From Mycobacterium dioxanotrophicus (lineage in GTDB: Bacteria > Actinomycetota > Actinomycetes > Mycobacteriales > Mycobacteriaceae), in NCBI RefSeq assembly GCF_002157835.1, contig NZ_CP020809.1, positions 2,790,001 to 2,854,000 of the forward strand: DNA of 64,000 bases, read 5' to 3'. The notes beneath the pieces were generated by a model, which saw only the letters and a program-made list of their open reading frames with translations, had not been told where the DNA came from and did not search any database. Both the position numbers and the translations under genes were made by a program. Below, one piece after another: positions 1 to 15,146 of the stretch. Every line of letters starts with the position of its first letter. Position 1 is the stretch's first letter.

Positions 1-396
<396 letters not shown>

Positions 397-423
397 GGGC
401 TCACGCCCAGATCGAAGCGCCGC

Positions 424-2400
424 CTACAGCTGTACCGGGTAGTGCGGCTCTTTGATCTGAGGCGTCACGCTGTGCTCGACGAAGATCGCGTGCCACAGCA
501 TGAAGATCAGTACGGTCCACAACCGGCGGCTGTGATCACTGACCCCGCTGCGGTGCTCGTCGAGCATGACGCGCACCGCCGCCAGGTCGATCAGCTCACC
601 GGCCTGGGACGCGGCCACCGTCGCGTACGCCCAGTCCAGCAGCTCACCGGCCCGCAGCCAGTGCCGGATCGGCACCGGGAAACCCAGCTTGGGGCGGTGC
701 AGCACGTGGGCCGGGATGATCGGCTCCAGCGCCCGGCGCAGCGCGTACTTGGTGGTCGACCGGGTGATCTTTTGGTCGACCGGCAGCCGTGAGGCCACCG
801 CGAACACTTCGGGATCAAGGAACGGCACCCGCAGCTCCAGCGAGTTGGCCATGGTCATCTTGTCGGCCTTGACCAGGATGTCGCCGCGCAGCCAGGTGAA
901 CAGGTCGATGTGCTGCATGCGGGCCACCGGATCCCAGCTGTCGGACTGGGCGTAGATCGCGCTCGTGACGTCGGTGTGGGTCCAGTCCTCGCGGAAACCG
1001 GTCAGCACAGCGCGCAGCTGGTCGTCGGAGAAGCTGCGGGCGTTGCCGTAGTAGCGCTCTTCCAGCGTCAACGAACCGCGGTGCAGCAGGCTCTTGCCGC
1101 GCATGCCCTCCGGTAGCGGTTTCGATGCCTTGCCCAGCGATTTACGGACCGGGCGGGGGAGATAATCGAACGGTTTGAGTGACAGCGGCTCGCGGTAGAT
1201 CGTGTAACCGCCGAACAACTCGTCGGCGCCCTCACCGGAGAGCACCACCTTGACGTGTTTGCGGGCCTCTCGGGCGATGAAGAACAGCGGCACCAGCGCG
1301 GGGTCGGCCACCGGCTCGTCCAGATACCAGACGATCTCCGGCAGTGCCTCGACGAATTCGGCCTGGCTGACCACCTTGGTGATGTGCCGGGCGCCGATGG
1401 CTTCCGCGGACGCGACGGCGACGTCGACCTCCGAGAATCCCTCGCGCTCGAAGCCCGTGGTGAACGTGATCAGCCGCGGGTTGTGTCGCATCGCCAGCGC
1501 GGCGATGGCCGTCGAGTCGATGCCGCCCGACAGGAACGCGCCCACCGTCACGTCGGCCCGCATGTGCTTGGCGACCGAGTCCTCCAGCGCCGCGGTGATC
1601 TCGTCGTAGCGGGCCTGCTCCTCGCCGGCGATGACCGGCACAGCGGAGAACTTCGGCTCGAAATAGCGGGTCACCTCGGGCCGCGAGCCGGGCCGGATCC
1701 GGGCGTAGCTGCCCGATTCGAGCCGCCGGATGCCGCGGTTCAGGGTCTCCGGTTCGGGCACGTACTGCAGCACGGTGTAGTGCTGCACGGCGCGTTCATC
1801 GATGCCGAGGTCCAGATCGAGCGCCGGGGCCAAGTCCAGCAGGCACTTCTTCTCGCTGCCCACGGCCGTGCCGCCCGGACCGGTCGCCATGAACAGCGGC
1901 TTGATGCCGAACGGGTCGCGGGCGCAGAACATCTCGCGTTCCTGGGTGTCCCACAACGCGAAGGCGAACATGCCGCGCAGCCGGTGCAGCGCCTCGGTAC
2001 CCCAGTAGTGGTAGGCCGCGACGATGGCCTCGCCGTCACCGTCGGTGTGAAATACCGCACCGTGCTTGTCCCGGAGCTCCTCGCGGAGCTCCAGGTAGTT
2101 GTAGATCTCGCCGTTGAACACCAGCACGTACCGGTCCGGCGACTCGGTGGGACCCCAGCGCAGCGGCTGGTGGCTGTGGGCGATGTCGATGATCGACAAC
2201 CGGTTGAAGCCGAGCACCACCGCCGGGCCCGATCCGTCCGGGCCGGCGTCCGACCACGTTCCTGGCTCGTCGGGGCCGCGATGACGCATCAGATGGGCAG
2301 CCTCGGCCACCGCGTCGACCAGCCGGGATCCGGCATCAGGGGCGGCCTCACCCGGCTTGGCCAGTGAAGGGTCAGTTACCAGCGCCAGCAGTCCGCACAC
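424..2400 (-). CDS. asnB: Asparagine synthase (glutamine-hydrolysing)
   Basis: 658 aa. Transfers the amide nitrogen of glutamine to aspartate using ATP, in the cytoplasm. The GTG at 2400 is chosen because it places Cys at position 2 (MCGLLALV); Ntn-type glutaminase domains need Cys2 as the nucleophile after Met removal, so longer starts are excluded. The N-terminal glutaminase domain shows RGPDEPG near residues 41-47 and FNGEIYN at 95-101. The C-terminal synthetase domain has the PP-loop SGGIDS at 291-296. Homologue of Rv2201. There is no Shine-Dalgarno; a CATACT box sits six bases before the start, suggesting a leaderless mRNA. Divergent from ctaC across 182 bp. Confidence 0.93.
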   Translation of the reverse strand: MCGLLALVTDPSLAKPGEAAPDAGSRLVDAVAEAAHLMRHRGPDEPGTWSDAGPDGSGPAVVLGFNRLSIIDIAHSHQPLRWGPTESPDRYVLVFNGEIYNYLELREELRDKHGAVFHTDGDGEAIVAAYHYWGTEALHRLRGMFAFALWDTQEREMFCARDPFGIKPLFMATGPGGTAVGSEKKCLLDLAPALDLDLGIDERAVQHYTVLQYVPEPETLNRGIRRLESGSYARIRPGSRPEVTRYFEPKFSAVPVIAGEEQARYDEITAALEDSVAKHMRADVTVGAFLSGGIDSTAIAALAMRHNPRLITFTTGFEREGFSEVDVAVASAEAIGARHITKVVSQAEFVEALPEIVWYLDEPVADPALVPLFFIAREARKHVKVVLSGEGADELFGGYTIYREPLSLKPFDYLPRPVRKSLGKASKPLPEGMRGKSLLHRGSLTLEERYYGNARSFSDDQLRAVLTGFREDWTHTDVTSAIYAQSDSWDPVARMQHIDLFTWLRGDILVKADKMTMANSLELRVPFLDPEVFAVASRLPVDQKITRSTTKYALRRALEPIIPAHVLHRPKLGFPVPIRHWLRAGELLDWAYATVAASQAGELIDLAAVRVMLDEHRSGVSDHSRRLWTVLIFMLWHAIFVEHSVTPQIKEPHYPVQL

Positions 2401-2406
2401 CGGGCC

Positions 2407-2412
2407 AGTATG
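2407..2412 (-). promoter_or_regulatory. -10 box for leaderless asnB
   Basis: The minus strand reads CATACT, then six bases, then the GTG of asnB. Mycobacterial -10 boxes resemble TANNNT and transcription starts about 6-8 bases downstream, so the transcript would begin at the start codon. The start is independently fixed by Cys2. The same CATACT-N6-GTG layout precedes ctaE. No -35 box is obvious. Confidence 0.45.
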
Positions 2413-2528
2413 CCTAATCGCGGAGGCTTCGCAGCGCAGCACCCGAACACATTCGCCGCTGCCCGACGACACATTCGGCGGTCGCTTCGCTCCGGCGTAC
2501 GGGCGTGGTCTACGCTGCGTAGTATTCG

Positions 2529-2558
2529 CTGAGTTGATGACCGATCGCGGTCTAGTTT
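2529..2558 (+). promoter_or_regulatory. Putative promoter of ctaC
   Basis: CTGAGT (2529-2534) lies 18 bases before TAGTTT (2553-2558), which fits the mycobacterial TANNNT -10 pattern. Transcription would begin near 2565, leaving a short leader that contains the AGGAGG ribosome site at 2570-2575. The -35 match is poor; other TANNNT boxes (TACGCT at 2511, TAGTAT at 2520) are possible in this divergent region. Confidence 0.3.
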
Positions 2559-2582
2559 TACCGACTTCTAGGAGGCGCCAAC

Positions 2583-3614
2583 GTGACACCTCGCGGGCTC
2601 CGGGTGGTGGCGTTGTCAATGGTCCTGGGTGGCACGGCGCTACTGCTGAGCGGTTGCAGTTGGCAGGACGTGCTGGGCCTGGGCTGGCCGAACGGCATCA
2701 CGCCGGAAGGCAAATTGAACCGGGATCTCTGGCTCGGGTCAGTCATCGCATCGTTCGTCGTTGGCGCCATCGTGTGGGCACTGATCTTCTGGTCCAGCGC
2801 CTTCCACCGGAAGAAGAAGGGCGACAAGGAACTTCCGCGCCAGTTCGGCTACAACATGCCGCTGGAGCTGGTTCTGACGGTGATCCCGTTCCTGATCATC
2901 TCGGTGCTGTTCTACTTCACCGTGGTGGTGCAGGAGCGCATGCTGCACAAGGACCCCAACCCTGAGGTGGTCATCGATGTGACCGCCTTCCAGTGGAACT
3001 GGAAGTTCGGCTACCAGAAGATCGCCTACGCCGACGGCACGTTCAACTTCGACGGCGCGGATCCGGCACGCAAGGCCGCCATGACGTCCAAGCCCGAGGG
3101 CAAGGACGAGCACGGCGAGGAGCGGGTCGGCGCGGTGCGCGGCCTGAACCCCGAGGACCGCACGTACCTGAACTTCGACAAGGTCGAGACGCTGGGCTCG
3201 TCCAGCGAGATCCCGGTGCTGGTCCTGCCGGTTGGCAAGCGCATCGAGTTCATCCTCAACTCCGCCGACGTCATCCACGGCTTCTGGGTTCCGGAGTTCC
3301 TGTTCAAGCGCGACGTGATGCCCAACCCGGAGGCCAACCACTCCGACTACGTCTTCCAGGTCAGCAAGATCGAGCAGACGGGCGCGTTCGTGGGCCGCTG
3401 CACCGAGATGTGCGGCACCTACCACTCGATGATGAACTTCGAGGTGCGCGTGGTGGAGCCCAACGACTTCAAGACCTACATGGATGCGCGCGTCGCCGGT
3501 AAGACGAATGCCGAAGCGCTGCAGGCGATCCATCAGGCCCCGCTGGCAACCACAACCCACCCGTTCGACAGCCGGCGCGGCGAGCAGGCTCAGGTTCCGC
3601 AGGCGAGCAAGTAG
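2583..3614 (+). CDS. ctaC: Cytochrome c oxidase subunit II, lipoprotein
   Basis: 343 aa subunit of the aa3 oxidase that accepts electrons into the CuA centre and faces the periplasm. The GTG start has a strong AGGAGG seven bases upstream. A lipoprotein signal ends in LLSGC with Cys25 as the lipidation site. Two membrane helices follow (about 50-72 and 95-117). CuA ligands are visible as His232, Cys273, Cys277, His281 and Met284 in [14 protein letters not shown]. An inserted charged loop at about 155-195 is typical of actinobacteria. Homologue of Rv2200c. Followed after 12 bases by ctaF. Subunit I (ctaD) is not in the window; subunit III (ctaE) is on the other strand at 9.8-10.4 kb. Confidence 0.95.
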   Translation: MTPRGLRVVALSMVLGGTALLLSGCSWQDVLGLGWPNGITPEGKLNRDLWLGSVIASFVVGAIVWALIFWSSAFHRKKKGDKELPRQFGYNMPLELVLTVIPFLIISVLFYFTVVVQERMLHKDPNPEVVIDVTAFQWNWKFGYQKIAYADGTFNFDGADPARKAAMTSKPEGKDEHGEERVGAVRGLNPEDRTYLNFDKVETLGSSSEIPVLVLPVGKRIEFILNSADVIHGFWVPEFLFKRDVMPNPEANHSDYVFQVSKIEQTGAFVGRCTEMCGTYHSMMNFEVRVVEPNDFKTYMDARVAGKTNAEALQAIHQAPLATTTHPFDSRRGEQAQVPQASK

Positions 3615-4046
<432 letters not shown>

Positions 4047-4119
4047 CCGCACTGCGGCAGTAACACCCGGTCAAGGTCACAAGAGGGCGATAACTTCTGC
4101 GGTCATCGGCATTGCCTTT

Positions 4120-4148
4120 CTGACTGCCGCCACCCGGTTGGGTAATGT
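4120..4148 (+). promoter_or_regulatory. Putative SigA-type promoter of mmpS3
   Basis: CTGACT (4120-4125), a 17-base spacer, then TAATGT (4143-4148). Both hexamers and the spacing fit the housekeeping mycobacterial promoter. The predicted start near 4155 leaves a leader of about 70 bases before mmpS3. The rest of the 177-bp gap after ctaF shows no gene and no convincing terminator. Confidence 0.5.
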
Positions 4149-4223
4149 TGCCGGGGCACCGTCAGCCGGAACCGTTACGGCCATCGGCGGGCGTGGTGAA
4201 GCAGTCGAGAAGGATATGCGTAG

Positions 4224-5123
4224 ATGAGCGGGCCGAATCCCACCGAGCCGGTTGCCGCCGGTTCGGATGTGCCGGACGAGCAACCCGGGAAGCATGCCGC
4301 CCCCGAGGAGCCGGCAGAGGTCGCCGGTGACGCCGGGCCGGCAACCGGCGAGTCGGTGACCGAGGCCTATTCACAGGCATACTCCGCGCCGGAATCCGAG
4401 CAGTTCACCAGCGGGCCGTACGTGCCCGCCGATCTCGCGCTCTACGACTACGACAATTACGACCCGGCCTCCGAGCTGGCTGACGACCGTCCGCCGCCGC
4501 GGTGGCCGTGGATTGTCGGGATCACCGCGATCGTCGCTGCCATCGCACTGGTGGCCTCGGTCGCGGTCCTGGTGACCCGCGACGACCACACGTCGAACCT
4601 GGCGACCCCGTCGACGAGCACCACGGTGTCCAAGCCGCCCGTGCAGGACGAGATCACCACGACGACCCCGCCACCTCCGCCGCCCCCGCCGACATCGGAA
4701 GTGCCGCCGCCTCCGCCCCCGCCGGAGACCGTCACGGTCACCGCGCCACCGCCACCGCCGCCCGCTCCGGCCCCCGAGCCGAGCCCGGAGGCGCCGCCCC
4801 CGCCTGCGACCACCAGCGCCGCGCCTGCGCGGCCGACCACGACGCACACCGGGCCGCGACAGGTCACCTATTCGGTGACCGGCACCAAGGCACCAGGAGA
4901 CATCATCACCATCACCTATGTGGACGGGAACGGTAACCGCCGCACCCTGCGCAACGTCTACATCCCGTGGACCTTCACGATGACCCCGATCTCCAACTCC
5001 GACGTCGGCTCGGTCGAGGCCTCCAGCCTGTTCCTGGTGAGCCGGCTCAACTGCTCGATCACCACCAGCGACGGAACGGTCTTGAGCTCCAACGCCAACA
5101 ACTCCGCACAGACGGCCTGCTGA
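4224..5123 (+). CDS. mmpS3: MmpS3 family membrane protein
   Basis: 299 aa. An acidic cytoplasmic N-terminus (1-90) leads to one membrane helix (about 95-117), a long Pro-rich linker (about 142-200, with runs of five or more Pro) and a C-terminal MmpS-type beta domain (about 212-299) containing Cys275 and the C-terminal Cys299. MmpS proteins usually accompany MmpL transporters; MmpS3 (Rv2198c) is an orphan, and none is seen nearby. A GAGAAGGA ribosome site precedes the ATG. An unusual four-codon reading frame ATGCGTAGATGA (4216-4227) overlaps the start by ATGA and could couple initiation. Function beyond the envelope is not established from sequence. Confidence 0.9.
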   Translation: MSGPNPTEPVAAGSDVPDEQPGKHAAPEEPAEVAGDAGPATGESVTEAYSQAYSAPESEQFTSGPYVPADLALYDYDNYDPASELADDRPPPRWPWIVGITAIVAAIALVASVAVLVTRDDHTSNLATPSTSTTVSKPPVQDEITTTTPPPPPPPPTSEVPPPPPPPETVTVTAPPPPPPAPAPEPSPEAPPPPATTSAAPARPTTTHTGPRQVTYSVTGTKAPGDIITITYVDGNGNRRTLRNVYIPWTFTMTPISNSDVGSVEASSLFLVSRLNCSITTSDGTVLSSNANNSAQTAC

Positions 5124-5725
5124 TGACCGGACCTCTCGACGACCTCGACAGCACCGACCGCATCCTCCTGGGCGCCTGCGTGGCTGCCTGGCTCGCGGCG
5201 TTGGGGGCCGGTGTCGCCGCCATCGTCGCGCTCGTGGACCTCGGCCGTACCCATGCGCAAGGTTCGGACTCGGCAGGCACCCCGTGGCTGCTCTACACCG
5301 TGATCGGCACATCGGCCGTCGTCATCGTCGGCGCCGTGCCGTTGCTGCTGCGGGCCCGGGCCCAGGCGGGCAACCGGCAACAGCCCCAGCCCGCACGCGC
5401 TGCCGTCAGGCCGCCGCAGGACATGCCCGGGCGCCGGGTGGTAACCCCGGGGCGTACCTCGGAGCCGCCGTTACTGGTGAGCCGCTACGGCGGCGACGAC
5501 GTAGCTGCGGCCGCCGTCGAGCAGGTGTGGTTGCGTTACACGTTGGCGATCACCGCCGCGATCGGCGCTGCCACGGCAGCCATCGGCATCGCGACGTATC
5601 TGATGGCCACGGAAAGCGATCTCGGCGCCTGGATCTGTTATGGCGTGGCCGGGCTGATCACGGTCGGCATGGTGGCCCTGCCGATCGTTGCGCTGCGTCA
5701 ACTCGACGAGCTGGCCGCGGCCTAG
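5123..5725 (+). CDS. Conserved mycobacterial membrane protein (Rv2197c type, DUF2561)
   Basis: 200 aa. The ATG at 5123 overlaps the mmpS3 stop by one base (TGATG), so the two are translationally coupled. Two hydrophobic helices (about 15-38 and 52-73) are followed by a basic, Gln/Pro-rich cytoplasmic stretch and two further helices (about 134-157 and 168-190). This fits the small transmembrane family at the same place in other mycobacteria. No enzymatic motif is visible and function is unknown; adjacency to mmpS3 and the cytochrome genes is the only clue. Confidence 0.8.
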   Translation: MTGPLDDLDSTDRILLGACVAAWLAALGAGVAAIVALVDLGRTHAQGSDSAGTPWLLYTVIGTSAVVIVGAVPLLLRARAQAGNRQQPQPARAAVRPPQDMPGRRVVTPGRTSEPPLLVSRYGGDDVAAAAVEQVWLRYTLAITAAIGAATAAIGIATYLMATESDLGAWICYGVAGLITVGMVALPIVALRQLDELAAA

Positions 5726-5880
5726 CCGGTTGCCCCCTTCGTCGCACTACGGGTAGCGACCCGTCGGCTCCGATGCGCGGCCCACGCGCTCAGTTCTCCC
5801 ATCACGGCATCGCGATCGGTGACCGGGCTGCCATGCCCGGACGGCACCAGTTCGGTGATCGCCTCCACGTGGATCACGTC
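5722..5880 (-). pseudogene. Possible C-terminal remnant of a metallo-beta-lactamase-fold hydrolase
   Basis: In the 449-bp gap between the DUF2561 gene and qcrB, the minus strand can be read as an open frame ending in ITELVPSGHGSPVTDRDAV and a basic tail. The first part resembles the end of MBL-fold hydrolases, where a GHG loop carries a metal-ligand His before a final helix. No upstream HxHxDH motif is seen in any frame before qcrB, so if real it is a fragment. Bases 5880-6110 show no supportable gene. The reading could be chance in GC-rich DNA. Confidence 0.25.
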
Positions 5881-6112
5881 GGTCTTGACCCGCCGCCGGC
5901 CCTGTACCCGGCGCTGTTCGGCGACATGAGCAGGGTTGAGCTCCAACACCTCCCAGTTCCCTTGCACCAGGCTCCTGGCTCCCGGGTGCTGCCGTGCGCG
6001 GTGGCTCCTGATCGTCTGTCGGACTGGCAGATGCGCGGTAGGGGAGGGGAGGTGCGCAAGGGACTGCTGGCGCAGCCGCTCAGACGCCCGCTTATCCGCA
6101 CCGGCCGTGAAA

Positions 6113-6156
6113 ACGCAATCGCCGCAACCTCCCTGGGGAGATTGCGGCGATTGCGT
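6113..6156 (-). terminator. Intrinsic terminator of the ctaE-qcrCAB operon
   Basis: Perfect 15-base arms (6113-6127 and 6142-6156) flank a 14-base loop that itself pairs as CTCC/GGAG around a tetraloop. On the minus strand the stem is followed by TTTT. It begins 18 bases after the qcrB stop. A stem this long with a short T run is a strong terminator by mycobacterial standards. Confidence 0.8.
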
Positions 6157-6174
6157 CAAGCCGGATGGGGACGG

Positions 6175-11657
<5,483 letters not shown>

Positions 11658-13456
11658 CGCCACTTCCTGGTGCGCCGCCAGGCGCGCCGAGCGTGCCGTC
11701 GCCGCCCACTGTGCATAGCGGCCCGCCGACTCCCGCGGCGTCGCCCAACCCACGTCGGCTCGAACGATCCGCACCCCGGGCTGGGCGAGCCAGCGGGCGA
11801 TGAGCGCCGTCTCCTCGACGAGTGCACCGCCGAGCGGTCCGTCACCCGGCAGCACCACTTGCGCCGCCGCGCACAGCGCGTCCACGACCGGCATCGGCGG
11901 AACGCCGCGCGCAGCAGTACCGGCCGCGGCCAGCTGACCGGACCGGATGACCGTCAGCTGCCAACCGCCGGTGCCGTCGCTGCGCGCCGCCACCAGTTCC
12001 GGCACGGCGACCAGGGCACGCAGCCGTTGACCCCGCCACAGCGTCTCGATGGCCATGGCGGCATGGTCACGCATCCGCGCCGCGGTCTCGTAGCGGTTGG
12101 CCGCGGCCAGCTCGTCGATATGAGCCAGCACGGCTGCCAGTGGCGCGCTTGCGGTCCCGTCGATCAGCGCGGTGGCGCGCTCGGGAGCCGCGCCGTACGC
12201 GGCGGCGTCGGCGCCTTGGGGCGCCGGACACGGCGACAGCTCACGTTCCGGACACCGGTGCACGGCTGCGACGCCGAAACGGGCGGTACAGGTGCGAATC
12301 CCGGCGAACCGGGCCAGCAGGTCGCCGGTCAGTACGGCGTCGGCGCGGGCTGAGAACGGCCCGATGGCGGTGCGCTGCCCAGGGTTTCGCACCACCGAGA
12401 AACGTGGGAACGCCTCATCGGTGAGCGCCAGCCACCACCAGCGCTGCGGGAACTTGGACCGGCGGTTGTAGGGCGGCGCGTGCGCGGCCAACAGCCGCAG
12501 CTCGCGTACCCCGGCCTCCAGCTCGTGTGCGCACTCGACGTGGTCGACCGCGCGGGCCAACGACGTCATCTCCTTCATCCTGGCGCGAGGGTCGGCACCG
12601 GTGAAGTACTGGCGCACCCGACGGCGCAGGTCGACGGCGGTGCCGACGTAGAGGACCTCGTCGGACGGCCCGCGGAACAGATACACGCCTGGCCGGTTCG
12701 GTAGCCGGTCGGCCAACGCCCGGTTGCGGCGCTGCGCGGGTGTGGTGTTGGGCAGGTACGACCGCAGATCGGCGAAGGTGTGGATGCCCTGATTGCCCAC
12801 CCGCTCGATCAAGCCGTGCAGCACGTCCACGGTGGCCCGGGCGTCGTCGAGGGCCCGGTGCGTCGGCGTGGTCGACGCACCGAACAATCGGGCCAGCGCG
12901 GCGAGCCGAACGCTCGGCGCCTCGTCGCGGGTCAAGACGCGCCGGGCCAGCTTCACCGTGCACAGCACCGGCGGACGCGGCCACGGCAGCTGCGCACGTT
13001 GCGCTGCCGCGCGCAGGAAGCCGATGTCGAAGCCGGCGTTGTGGGCCACCAGCACCGCGCCCCGAGAGAATTCGAGGAATGCGGGCAGGACGCTGTCGAT
13101 TCGCGGCGCGTCACGCACCATAGCCGTTGTGATGCCGGTCAATTGGACGATCTGCGGTGGGATCGCCCGGCCGGGGTCGATCAGGGTGGCCAGCTCACCG
13201 AGCACTTCGCCACCGCGCACCTTGACCGCGCCGATCTCGGTGATGGCGTCGTAGCCGCCGCCCGGTTGCGTCGCCGTGGCGCGCCCGCCCGTGGTTTCCA
13301 GGTCGACCACCACGAAAGTGGTGTCGGCGAGGCTGACCGCCTCCAACTCGTTCTCGAAGTCCAACGGCAGCTGCCCCGAATCGGCAACGCGACGCTGGCC
13401 CATGGCACAAGACGCTAGGCACAACCACCGACAACGCGACGCCGCCGCGCCCGCGA

Positions 13457-13543
13457 CTGCGCTACTTGTCGGGTCTGTCGCGCCAATCCGCTGCGCTACT
13501 TGTCGGGTCTCTCGCTCCAATCCGCTGCGCTACTTGTCGGTCC
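13457..13543. repeat. 34-bp tandem repeat, about 2.5 copies
   Basis: Units at 13457-13490 and 13491-13524 are nearly identical (start CTGCGCTACTTGTCGGGTCT), and a third partial copy covers 13525-13543. They lie in the divergent gap between the exonuclease/GIY-YIG gene and the small Cys-rich gene. The unit length is not a multiple of three, which argues against coding use. Confidence 0.85.
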
Positions 13544-13587
13544 CCGTCGTTACCGTGCGCCTAACACCGATCGAGAGGACGGTCAAG

Positions 13588-13830
13588 ATGACATCTGCGC
13601 ACCAACCAGGCAGGCCCGCGCCTGACATCGGCAGCGTGACCATCGACTGCGACGACTGCGCGGTCCGCGGTCCCGGCTGCCAGGACTGCGTTGTCAGCGT
13701 TTTGCTCGGCGTGCCTGAGAAGTTGCTGGACGACGAGCGCCGGGCCCTGGAAGTGCTGGCAGACGTGGGATTGGCACCGCGACTGCGGCTCGTGCCGATT
13801 CACCGAAACGGCACACCCGGGGTCGCCTGA
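13588..13830 (+). CDS. Small Cys-rich conserved protein of unknown function
   Basis: 80 aa. The ATG has GAGAGGAC upstream at suitable spacing. Four cysteines form CDDC followed after six residues by CQDC (residues about 21-34), a plausible zinc or metal knuckle; the remainder is a short helix ending in a basic tail. It lies just before the NlpC/P60 gene on the same strand, but a 173-bp gap with its own promoter separates them. I do not recognise a named function. The compact metal-knuckle layout and good ribosome site support a real gene. Confidence 0.6.
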   Translation: MTSAHQPGRPAPDIGSVTIDCDDCAVRGPGCQDCVVSVLLGVPEKLLDDERRALEVLADVGLAPRLRLVPIHRNGTPGVA

Positions 13831-14003
13831 CGACACGCATCGCCTGGCGCACAGGAAAAATATTCCTCCGGGGCTGTTAGATTTGCATCTCCCGTCGGAG
13901 ATTTCCATCTCCTGTTGGACAAGACCGATGCCGTTTCGTAACCTATCTGAGACCTAAGAGCAGTTCGAGGCGGCTCGCTAACGCCAGTTGTGAGGACGAA
14001 AAC
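13831..14003 (+). promoter_or_regulatory. Promoter region of ripC with a low-GC stem-loop segment
   Basis: TTGGAC (13915-13920), an 18-base spacer and TAACCT (13939-13944, TANNNT type) make a plausible promoter with a start near 13951. Upstream, AGGAA/TTCCT arms around AAATA (13853-13867) and ATCTCC/GGAGAT around CGTC (13887-13902) form small hairpins in an unusually AT-rich stretch. These could end the small upstream gene or bind a regulator. Confidence 0.4.
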
Positions 14004-15146
14004 TTGAGGCACGACCGCGCGCACGGGCCCACAAGTCGTGTCAAGCGACCCATTGCAGGTGCAATCGCGGGCTTGACCGTAATGGCCGGACTTCTTGCCG
14101 GCGCTGCGCAGGCGGACCCTGCGCAGGACGCTCTGGCAAAGCTCAATGAGTTATCTAGGCAGGCCGAACAGACTACCGAGGCGATGCACTCGGCACAAAT
14201 CGACCTGAACAAAAAGCTTGCGGCACAAGAGGTTGCGGACAAGCAGCATGCTGACGACGTCGCGGCTGTCGATACCGCCAAGGCGCAGCTGGCAACGTTC
14301 CAGGTCGCCGTGGACAAGGTCGCCGCAACGCAGTACATGGGTGGCCGGACGTCGGGCTTCGACGCGATGCTGACCGCCGACTCGCCGCAGCAGCTGATCG
14401 ATCAACTCGCCGTCCAGCGCGTGATGGCCGCAGAGATGGCCGGGCAGATGCAGAACTACCGCGAGGTCGGCCAGAAGGCCGCCGACGCCGAGGCGGCGTC
14501 GGCCAAGTCCGCTGCCGACGCCAAGACCGCAGCCGAGCAGGCCGCCGCCGTGCGCGCCGACCTGCAATCCAAGCAAAGCCAGCTGCAGGTCCAGATCGCC
14601 ATCGTCAAGTCGCAGTACCAGGCCCTCACCCCGGGACAGCGCGAAGCGCTCGCCGCCACGCCGCCCGCACCGGTGGCCCCGCCGCCACCAGCTCCGGAGG
14701 CGTTGCCACCGGCGCAGGATCCCAGCATCCAGGCCTCCGCACCCGACGGCATCCCGCCCGGCGACGTCGCTCCGCCGGAGGCCGCGACACCCGGCGGTAG
14801 CGGGCATTCGGCAACGGTCATCCAGGCCGCGCTGAGCCGCATCGGCTCGCCGTACTCGTGGGGTGCGGCCGGGCCGGGCTCGTTCGACTGCTCGGGTCTG
14901 GTGATGTGGTCGTTCCAGCAGGCCGGTATCTCGCTGCCGCACTCCAGCCAGGCCTTGGCCGCGGGTGGACAGCCGGTCTCCATGGACCAGATCCAGCCCG
15001 GCGACCTGGTGACGTACTACTCGGATGCCTCGCATGTCGGCATCTACATCGGCGACGGAATGATGGTGCACGCGTCGACTTATGGCGTCCCCGTTCGGGT
15101 CGCCCCGGTCAACAATGCGCCGATCTACGACATCCGTCGGTACTGA
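14004..15146 (+). CDS. ripC: Secreted NlpC/P60 peptidoglycan endopeptidase (RipC type)
   Basis: 380 aa. A TTG start with GAGGA upstream gives a signal peptide (about 15-38, cleaving near AQADP). A long coiled coil (about 40-215, rich in Ala/Gln/Lys) and a Pro-rich linker lead to the NlpC/P60 domain with catalytic Cys296 in FDCSGL, His344 in ASHVGIYIG and a third polar residue at His356. It would cut the D-iso-Glu to meso-DAP bond in peptide stems. The coiled coil plus C-terminal peptidase layout corresponds to Rv2190c (RipC), which is controlled by FtsEX in other mycobacteria; no ftsEX is in this window. Confidence 0.9.
   Translation: MRHDRAHGPTSRVKRPIAGAIAGLTVMAGLLAGAAQADPAQDALAKLNELSRQAEQTTEAMHSAQIDLNKKLAAQEVADKQHADDVAAVDTAKAQLATFQVAVDKVAATQYMGGRTSGFDAMLTADSPQQLIDQLAVQRVMAAEMAGQMQNYREVGQKAADAEAASAKSAADAKTAAEQAAAVRADLQSKQSQLQVQIAIVKSQYQALTPGQREALAATPPAPVAPPPPAPEALPPAQDPSIQASAPDGIPPGDVAPPEAATPGGSGHSATVIQAALSRIGSPYSWGAAGPGSFDCSGLVMWSFQQAGISLPHSSQALAAGGQPVSMDQIQPGDLVTYYSDASHVGIYIGDGMMVHASTYGVPVRVAPVNNAPIYDIRRY

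Noticed and set aside
1255..2367. 370-codon open frame on the plus strand
   Set aside because: Antisense to asnB, whose motifs are complete.
4660..4830. Pro-codon-rich tract in mmpS3 as a repeat element
   Set aside because: It is the normal Pro-rich linker; units are irregular.
13831..14003. c-di-AMP (ydaO-type) riboswitch before the NlpC/P60 gene
   Set aside because: Such riboswitches precede some actinobacterial wall hydrolases, but I could not match the core conserved segments; only small hairpins and a promoter are visible.
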